From NCBI RefSeq assembly GCF_963169125.1, contig NC_084802.1, positions 37,594,607 through 37,658,606 on the forward strand: DNA of 64,000 nucleotides, read 5' to 3'. How positions within the stretch are numbered: the stretch's first letter is position 1; every line of letters begins with the position of its first letter. Of the stretch, positions 58,101 to 64,000 are shown piece after piece. A model generated the notes under the pieces. It saw only the letters and a list, made by a program, of their open reading frames with translations, searched no databases and was not told the origin of the DNA. Source of the stretch: Humulus lupulus (lineage: Eukaryota > Streptophyta > Magnoliopsida > Rosales > Cannabaceae). Both the position numbers and the translations under genes were made by a program.

Positions 58101-59591
58101 ACAATAGGGCTACAACCTGGAATTCAATCAATAAAGCCACGCCCTACAATACAAACATTAGGGCCACACCCTGCTCTACAGGTACAACAATTTTCTTACC
58201 TGTATCTCGAGCTATCCGAGCACTGCAATCCCGAGCATAGTCCTCTAACCCGAGCCTCGTTGAAAACCTAGTCACAACGTATTCATAATAATCATCCATT
58301 AAGTTCTAACCCAATAAATAATTTCGGTATATAAATCTAGCCTCAGAGACCTTAGATTCTACCAATCCGGGTAGTAAAATCAATCCTGAGCCTTAACATT
58401 TGAGTTCCCAAGCTAAAAACCTTCAAACAACCAATATTTGCATTTGAGCCACAACCCAGCCCCTTAAGGCTCGCAGCACACTCAAGTCAGCACGCCGCGG
58501 TGCGCCTAGGCAGACAGAGGCTTTCCAGCCTCTTCGACACACACTGGCCGCGCCGCCTGAAGAACAGGGTCGCGACCCGAGACCCCAAACCCAGAAAACC
58601 AACATTGTTCCTGCGTTTTCCTTGAGCCTAAACCCCAATTTCATATCCCAAACACCAATTAAACCCATAATTAAGCTTGGATTCCTTATTCACATACCCT
58701 AGACAACACAACAAGTCCATAAACAACCCCATATACTCAGCAAACTTCCAAGATCATACGTAGAACCCACTTTCATGCAAGCTTTAAAGTTCTAAAAAAA
58801 TTCAATAGAGTTTAAGAGATTCAGTGGTTAAAATTCCTTACCTTGCTGATATTTTTACCCTTGAGCTAATCCCAACCACAGCCAGCTTCCAATTCCTTAA
58901 TGACCTAAGCCTAAAATTCTCCAATTGATCCAACCCTTCAAACACCAAGGAAGAAAAAAAGGAGAACCAAAGGAGAGAGAGACTTGAGAGATGCTGCTTA
59001 TCCTTTACTTAGTTCTAGTGGTTTCTCAAGTTATCTAAGTGTATATCTAGCCTTAGCCAAAAGTCTAAAATGCCCCTTAAGTCTATCTTAATCCTCAAGT
59101 GCCACCAAGGGCAGTTTCGTCAATTGTCAAGTCCCGCTAATTCCTCGAGTGTTCCTATAAATCCCCGTTTAATCTTGACATGTCCAAATCATTGTTAAAT
59201 TACTACCCATTACTCGATAAATTCCGAACAGACATAACATTTCCGAAATACCACTAGGTTCCTCCCGAGCCGGGTATTCGACCCTGTTGTGACTTTCTAG
59301 CTAAACTGCTCCCTAAGACTGTCTCGGATCATGCATCACAAATATATCACCACTCACTCGCGATATCAATCACAATATACACAAATATTACATTTATGCC
59401 CTCAACGGGCTAAAATTACAGATATGCCCATAATAGCCAAATAGGGCCCACATGCATATTTAATTAACCTAAACATGCATTTCTAATCACATAATCATCA
59501 AATTCACATATTAACATAATTAAATCAAATATTGCCCTTGCGGCACGCTAATCAATGCCCTAAGCCTTATTAGCAAATTTGGGACGCTACA
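55196..59591 (-). mobile_element. Solo LTR, minus orientation, itself holding a solo LTR
   Basis: On the minus strand it starts TGTAGCGTCCC (59591) and ends GGGCGTTACA (55196). Flanks are cccca (55191-55195) and cccga (59592-59596), a target duplication with one mismatch. Without the inner insertion it is about 2197 bp, the normal LTR length of this family. The exon-like module is at 58200-58267 (minus); the CTCACGGGTGCT island is at 55552-55605 (minus). Confidence 0.88.
55745..57938 (+). mobile_element. Solo LTR, plus orientation, nested inside the minus solo LTR
   Basis: 2194 bp, TGTAACGACCC to GCGTTACA, with a perfect target duplication ccagc (55740-55744 and 57939-57943). It contains a GC-rich cluster (56700-56870), an exon-like module (57048-57115), and the GGCTCACGGGTGCT island followed by CAG|GTAAGG at 57584. 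Confidence 0.93.
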
Positions 59592-59959
59592 CCCGAGGTC
59601 CGAGGTTCTGGTTCTCAGACCTAAGATAGGCGTCAGGTGTCAGTCGATGCGGATTTGCAGGGCCAAAGGATCGTCTGACAACCTTTTTGACAATCCGTCC
59701 ACAGTGTTGTCGAGTGTACGACTCGACAATTCGCACTCTCACTATGCCATCTGACATGGAGATACTTACAGCACGCCTTGACAGTACTTGGGGCATGTTC
59801 CCCATAAAGTAGGTACCTTTCTGCAGTGGGGCCCACAGATCTCGCTTGGGCCGTGGCCTCTATTCAATGCAGTCCAGTGCATTGAATTGGTATTAATCCC
59901 CCAATAATGAGAAGAATGTGTATTAATTACTAATTATTAGTATTAATGACTCCAACCTC

Positions 59960-59967
59960 TATAAATA
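59960..59967 (+). promoter_or_regulatory. TATA box in the Tat 3' LTR
   Basis: TATAAATA, conserved with 12177-12184 in the 5' LTR. If active it could drive transcription outward toward the VPS9a-type gene, antisense to it. Confidence 0.45.
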
Positions 59968-61317
59968 GGGTTTGGAGTCTCTTTGTAAAGGGTTCGGTTT
60001 TTTAGAGAGAACAACACCTTGTACTCAGAGCAATCTAAACGCTGCTTGAGAATATACTATTGAAACTTGCCACAAAAAGCTTCCAATCTTCTTAATACCA
60101 GAGACTCGTGGACTATGGCTCTTTTGTAGCCTGAACCACGTAAAAACCTTTGTGTTCGTGTTATTTATTTCTTTGATCTCTGTTTTAAGGTTGATAGCGA
60201 AAAAGGAAGACATTACACTTATTTATAAAGTTAGAAGAAAAAAAATATGAATACATGAAGTAGGACGTGTTGGATGAGGATAAACTTTTTGGTCCAAGGA
60301 CTTTCCCCCATGAGAATGATAGTATAGCATAGGAAAATATCACAAAGGTTATGGAAACAGTATCTTTATGCTCCAAATACATGTATGTTTGTTGTGTTTA
60401 CATCACAATTATATATATATATATAAAGTTTATTTGTTATGGATATGCTTAATAAACTAAACCATGTTATTTATTTATTCTTATTGTTATGTTTTAATTG
60501 AGAATATTTATATGTTTATTTTCAATAAAATACACTAAACAGTTTATTTGTTATATGAAACTAAACAAAATATACTAAACTGTTATGGAAACACAATAAA
60601 ATATATTAAATTATTATGGAAACAAAATATAGCAAAGTTAACACAATGATGAAATATATTAAACTGAAATATTTTTGTTTTTTTTAATGAAACTAAACAA
60701 GAAAGTTTAAATTTTATATTAGATCAACATACATTTTGATAATGTCAATGCACTTAATATTTGTTAAACAATGTATAAATAAACATTATAGATACATATT
60801 TATTTGTTGTGTTGTCAACATAATTCAAAATAAACCAAGGTTTATTTATCATGAAACTGCTTAATATAATAAATTATTTTGTTTATTTCAGAATTAATTG
60901 AAATATTGACTAATTATTTCAACATTATAGCTTTTTATGCATGCCTTTTCAAATTCTGAAATGGACACTCATGAATATGAATATTCACTATTTAATATAT
61001 TTTTTATTTAAAAGATTTTTAAATAATATCAATCATATATGGAAAGTTATTATATAATGAAAAAAAGCTTAAAAAGATAGTGTATTAATTAGTCAAATTG
61101 ATTACATATATATTAATCAAATTGTGGCATATATTATATATTATATTATAATATGAATTTATGTTATTAATATAGTATTTCATTCACTAGTACACTAATA
61201 AAAAAAAACCCAGGAAATATTACTTTTATTTTAATCTTATATTTTGCTAGATGAGTTTCTATTTTTTAATCTTTTTTTAAATACATATTAGATATAATAA
61301 TATTGTTTTCTAACATT

Positions 61318-61575
61318 TCTAGGCAAACAGACGGTATATAATCGATATGCTTGTATCTGATTCAGAATAATAAAAAAAAATTAACCGTACGTTTAAAAAA
61401 ACCCATTTGTAATTTTTTTTTTTTTGAGACCACCAAAATATATATGTATATATATAAAAATAAGTATATAATTAATTGATTTTAAAAAAATCACCAAATA
61501 ATAAACACGGTGAATAAAAAAAATAGTTATAGAAATAAGCACAATGTTAAAGATCTCTCCCACAATGTAAAAAAA
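61318..61575. repeat. Right copy of the ~260-bp dispersed duplicate
   Basis: Direct-orientation match to 8638-8905: shared phrases AGACGGTATATAATCGATAT, AACCCATTTGTAATTTTT and ATCTCTCCCACAA in the same order with indels between them. Confidence 0.7.
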
Positions 61576-61795
61576 AATCTAACGTTAATGCCCTCACTTC
61601 CAGAGCAATTGAGTTTGTCTCGTCTCTCAACAAGTGAAAAAAGACAGATATATCCAGAAAATACTTACTAGACTTGGTAGTTGGTACTGTATAATGTTAA
61701 GGCATGGCTTGAAGTTAAACATTGATAACTGAGAATAAAGGAACTGTTCGGACGAGGTAACTAGTCTAGTATTTTAATAATACCATAGTAAGTAC

Positions 61796-61855
61796 AAATA
61801 ACACATTTAGTCTTCTTTTTTTTTTTTTTTTTTGAACAAAATAACACATTTAGTC
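61796..61855 (-). mobile_element. Tiny 5'-truncated retroposed poly(A) insertion
   Basis: The 17-bp direct repeat AAATAACACATTTAGTC (61796-61812 and 61839-61855) flanks 26 bp consisting mainly of a T-run. Read on the minus strand it is a poly(A) tail with target-site duplication, the mark of LINE-driven retroposition. No body sequence remains. Confidence 0.6.
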
Positions 61856-62242
61856 CTAGCAGATCAACAAAAGAGGAAGAATGCTTCTAAGAACACAATC
61901 CAATCCCACCCCTTTTGATAATAGGATAAAGAAAGCAAAGTGCAACAATGGACAAAGTCGCATTCCATTCTTATTAACCATTAACAACAATATGTGATTT
62001 GAGAAGGAAGAAAACACTTACTCTTCCATACCTGTTTGCCGAGACTTCTCTTGCACCTTCACTGAATACCCCTAGTCCATGTGTCTAGACCATTTCTATC
62101 AAAATTTCAAATATGCCGAGGTAATATAACCAGGTAGAAGACATGATCATCTTCTATACTCCTGGTGAGATCCTTTCCCATGTATACTCAACAAACATAT
62201 ATGTTCATAATAATAGACTGTGATTGAGTGGTTTCCTCCAAT

Positions 62243-63058
62243 TTACTTCCCTGTATCTGCCGTTGCCTCGTCTTGTAACAATTTGGATTCTAAACTTTCC
62301 ACTTCAAAAATTGAAGCTCCATTTGATTCAACGTCTGTACTATCAGTATCTATTCTTGACTCATTATTAGGATCTACTGCTGTTTTATCCTCCTGTTTGC
62401 TTATGGTTTCAGCCTCCTGATGCACCTGAGTTAGAGAACCAAATGATGGTAGAGATGGAATGGTATTGCCCACCCCTTTCGAAAGGCTAACATATTTAAA
62501 AACAAGCTGTTTGTAGTTATTTAGCAGATCCTCCACATCATTGACAGTCAGGTCACCAGCATTGGCAAACAAGTACGGATAACTCTGGAATACTTGGCTC
62601 ACCTGGTCTTCCTTTATAAGCAGTCCTGCACCTTTATTCTCCAAATCTGAGAGGGATGGGATCTTTGCAAATGATAACTGATCTTTCACATAAGGTGTCT
62701 CAGCTCTGGCTCTCATCTCAGATGATTTGGGTCGTAATACAGAATCCTTGCTAACATTTAAGGCTTGCTGTTTCGATTCCTTGAACTCTGATCGAGATAT
62801 ATGTCCTACATGTTGATCATTTTGATTAGACTGGCTATTTGAATCAGCTGAAAGTCCAGAATGAAGCGCTCGGGCAGTTTCCATGTTCTTTTCAAACTCG
62901 GTTTCTTCCATTGAAAGGGATTTTGCATCAATGTTTGAGATGAAAGATTCAACAGATAGCATGTTTGTGAAATAGTAGGATGCTTCGCCCACTAATCGGG
63001 ACTGGTGCCTATACCTCTGTATATACAATAAGTTCGAATGCAGCTGTGGAGGATTCGC
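62243..63058 (-). CDS. VPS9A: VPS9a-type Rab5 guanine-nucleotide exchange factor, last coding exon
   Basis: Encodes the end of the VPS9 domain and the plant-specific tail of a VPS9a-type protein, which activates plant Rab5 GTPases (ARA7, RHA1, ARA6) on endosomes for vacuolar transport. The exon opens after the acceptor AATCAG with ANPPQLHSNLLYIQRYRHQS, then ASYYFTN and SFISNIDAKSLSMEETEFE, closely like the Arabidopsis protein. A Ser/Gln-rich linker follows, then the conserved motif SLSDLENKGAGLL and the helical NDVEDLLNNYKQLVFKYVSL. The stop is at 62243-62245. In phase with the upstream exon (63289-63468). About 271 codons without a disruption, so the gene looks functional. N-terminal exons lie beyond the right edge. 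Confidence 0.88.
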   Translation of the reverse strand, partial: ANPPQLHSNLLYIQRYRHQSRLVGEASYYFTNMLSVESFISNIDAKSLSMEETEFEKNMETARALHSGLSADSNSQSNQNDQHVGHISRSEFKESKQQALNVSKDSVLRPKSSEMRARAETPYVKDQLSFAKIPSLSDLENKGAGLLIKEDQVSQVFQSYPYLFANAGDLTVNDVEDLLNNYKQLVFKYVSLSKGVGNTIPSLPSFGSLTQVHQEAETISKQEDKTAVDPNNESRIDTDSTDVESNGASIFEVESLESKLLQDEATADTGK

Positions 63059-63288
63059 CTGATTATCATTAAAGGAAAGAAACTTGGTTATAATGGGTTG
63101 CATTAATACGCAAAAATATTAGAATGTTGTCACTTACACATGTACATCTATGGATCTAGCTACACATCCATATACATAAAAGACTAAAAACAATAGAACA
63201 GAAATGTTTACAACAAATCAAATGGCTTAATCATTTAGAACCAAGTGAAGATCATACAGAACAATACAATGAACATCTATGGTGTTAC

Positions 63289-63468
63289 CTTTATAGTGAC
63301 ATAAATTAGAACTGGAAGGAACTCATCAGCTCCAGGGGTATTCTCATTCGACGCAATAGAAGCATTAAGCAATAAGTTACTAATGACCTTGCAGCAATTA
63401 AGGATACACACAAGCTTATCTCTTGGTGCCTTATACATATTGATCTTCTGCAGTTCTTTCTGTGCAAG
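63289..63468 (-). CDS. VPS9A: VPS9a-type gene, penultimate coding exon (VPS9 domain core)
   Basis: Exactly 60 codons between an acceptor (TTATGCAG, exon from 63468) and a donor (AAG|GTAACA, exon ends 63289). The encoded block LAQKELQKINMYKAPRDKLV, then CILNCCKVI and NLLLNASIASNENTPGADEF, is the highly conserved centre of the VPS9 catalytic domain. It includes the Asp and Pro of the GADEFLPVLIYV motif that contacts the Rab5 switch regions. The intron to the next exon is 230 bp. No lesion is seen. Confidence 0.9.
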
Positions 63469-64000
63469 CTGCATAATTGAAGTAAAGGGTAGGCATAAGA
63501 CCTCAACAGGAATATCAAAGACCGAGTTAACCAAGTTCACAAAAGGGAGAAACTAGCGTTATGACTTTTGTCTACTGCACATTCTCCAGTATGAAATTAA
63601 GATCAAATATGGGGGACGGAGAGGAAAGAGACTATAACAAAACAAAGTTAAATCACCCTGGAGAAATTAAGACAGTGAGTTTGAAGATGAAACCTTTGAG
63701 TAATCAAGCCTACCAAAATCAAAAGATTATGTTTAACCATAATGAAGATGCACAGCGAAACAAGAACTAAGCTCAACTTCCATCTCCTCCAACATTAATG
63801 TCTAGGATAGATCTAGTAATAGCTCTTTCTTTTCAATTTGTTAAAGAGTTGCAGAGAATTAGAAACTACAGAAATGATCGTAAAAAATCATATAAGCCAA
63901 CATTTTCTAGCTACAATCTCAATTTTAGATTTTACAGAAGGTATATTCTTGACCATCTTTCTCTTAATCTTCTTACAGCCATACATATGACATAATTTTA
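63469..64000 (-). other. Intron of the VPS9a-type gene
   Basis: No further VPS9-domain exon could be recognised between 63469 and the window end. The sequence is AT-rich and the small ORFs here match nothing. The next exon upstream should therefore lie beyond 64000. Confidence 0.5.

Larger units (their letters stand above)
11572..60179 (+). mobile_element. Tat-lineage Ty3/Gypsy retrotransposon carrying several nested insertions
   Basis: Two direct repeats of about 830 bp (11572-12396, and 54939-60179 after subtraction of a nested insertion) bound the unit. Inside are plus-strand gag, protease, RT, a degenerate RNase H, a second RNase H and integrase, then non-coding DNA with tandem repeats, then an antisense gene. 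A dual RNase H and an antisense extra gene are known hallmarks of the Tat lineage. Five insertions lie in the internal region and one in the 3' LTR; taking them out leaves roughly 12-13 kb. The purine tract GACTTGGGGGCAAA ends right at the 3' LTR (54925-54938). The 5' end of the internal region, including primer site and gag start, seems deleted. No convincing target duplication remains at the outer ends. Confidence 0.85.
54939..60179 (+). repeat. 3' LTR of the Tat element, split by nested solo LTRs
   Basis: Matches the 5' LTR (11572-12396) in two parts, 54939-55195 and 59597-60179. Without the insertion it is about 840 bp. The TATA box is at 59960-59967. Similarity ends at TTTGATCT, as in the 5' LTR. 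Confidence 0.88.
60180..62242. other. AT-rich intergenic DNA and 3' flank of the VPS9a-type gene
   Basis: No coding sequence recognised. It contains the right copy of a dispersed duplicate (61318-61575) and a small insertion with a poly(T) core flanked by 17-bp direct repeats (61796-61855). The last few hundred bases should contain the 3' untranslated region of the VPS9a-type gene. Confidence 0.55.

Noticed and set aside
60216..60220. cactt as the outer target duplication of the Tat element (matching 11567-11571)
   Set aside because: It lies 36 bp beyond the point where the LTRs stop matching, and a 5-bp match in such a span can easily be chance.
62220..62420. Plus-strand ORF over the VPS9a-type exon
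   Set aside because: It is a shadow of the well-supported minus-strand coding exon.

Overview
This window is nuclear DNA of a flowering plant, most likely a eudicot. It is almost entirely repetitive: about 48.6 kb (11572-60179) is one stack of LTR retrotransposons nested inside each other, with an endogenous pararetrovirus fragment to the left and the 3' part of a single host gene to the right. The evidence for a plant is the plant-only retroelement lineages (Tat, Tekay-type chromovirus, Athila-like, Copia), a caulimovirid-type pararetrovirus, plant-style introns, and a VPS9a-type Rab5 exchange-factor gene on the minus strand at the right edge. I cannot name the species.

Layout. 1-2232: 3' end and 3' LTR of an Athila-like element. 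2233-about 7200: pararetrovirus fragment (coat protein, zinc knuckle, protease, RT, RNase H, acidic C-terminal region, promoter/poly(A) region, tRNA-Met primer site), interrupted by lesions. 7200-11571: AT-rich DNA without recognisable genes, holding a 21-bp repeat, a palindrome-rich array and a segment duplicated at 61.3 kb. 11572-60179: a Tat-lineage Ty3/Gypsy element, plus strand, with ~830-bp LTRs. Its gag-pol reads plus-strand; a 4-exon gene reads on the opposite strand in its 3' half.

Into this Tat element are inserted: a Tekay-type element (13882-22162, TSD taaag); a minus solo LTR (25363-28021, TSD acacg); a minus Copia element (29808-43753, TSD attct) that itself holds a second Tekay-type element (30478-39856, TSD caaac); a plus solo LTR (46123-48376, TSD taatg); a minus Athila-like gag-bearing element (right end 54060, left end unresolved); and, in the 3' LTR, a minus solo LTR (55196-59591, near-perfect TSD) that holds a plus solo LTR (55745-57938, TSD ccagc). 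Removing each insertion with one TSD copy rejoins the interrupted host element; at 13882-22162 and at 46123-48376 it rejoins open reading frames.

60180-62242 is AT-rich intergenic DNA. 62243-64000 is the 3' part of the VPS9a-type gene (last two coding exons plus intron), which continues beyond the right edge.

Most promising for follow-up: (1) a 68-75 nt exon-like module with 3'- and 5'-splice-site-like edges, kept at the same relative place in seven copies of diverged Tekay-type LTRs; (2) the spliced antisense gene of the Tat element; (3) the near-exclusive CG/CHG-type origin of nonsense codons in the oldest element. No RNA genes or CRISPR arrays were seen.
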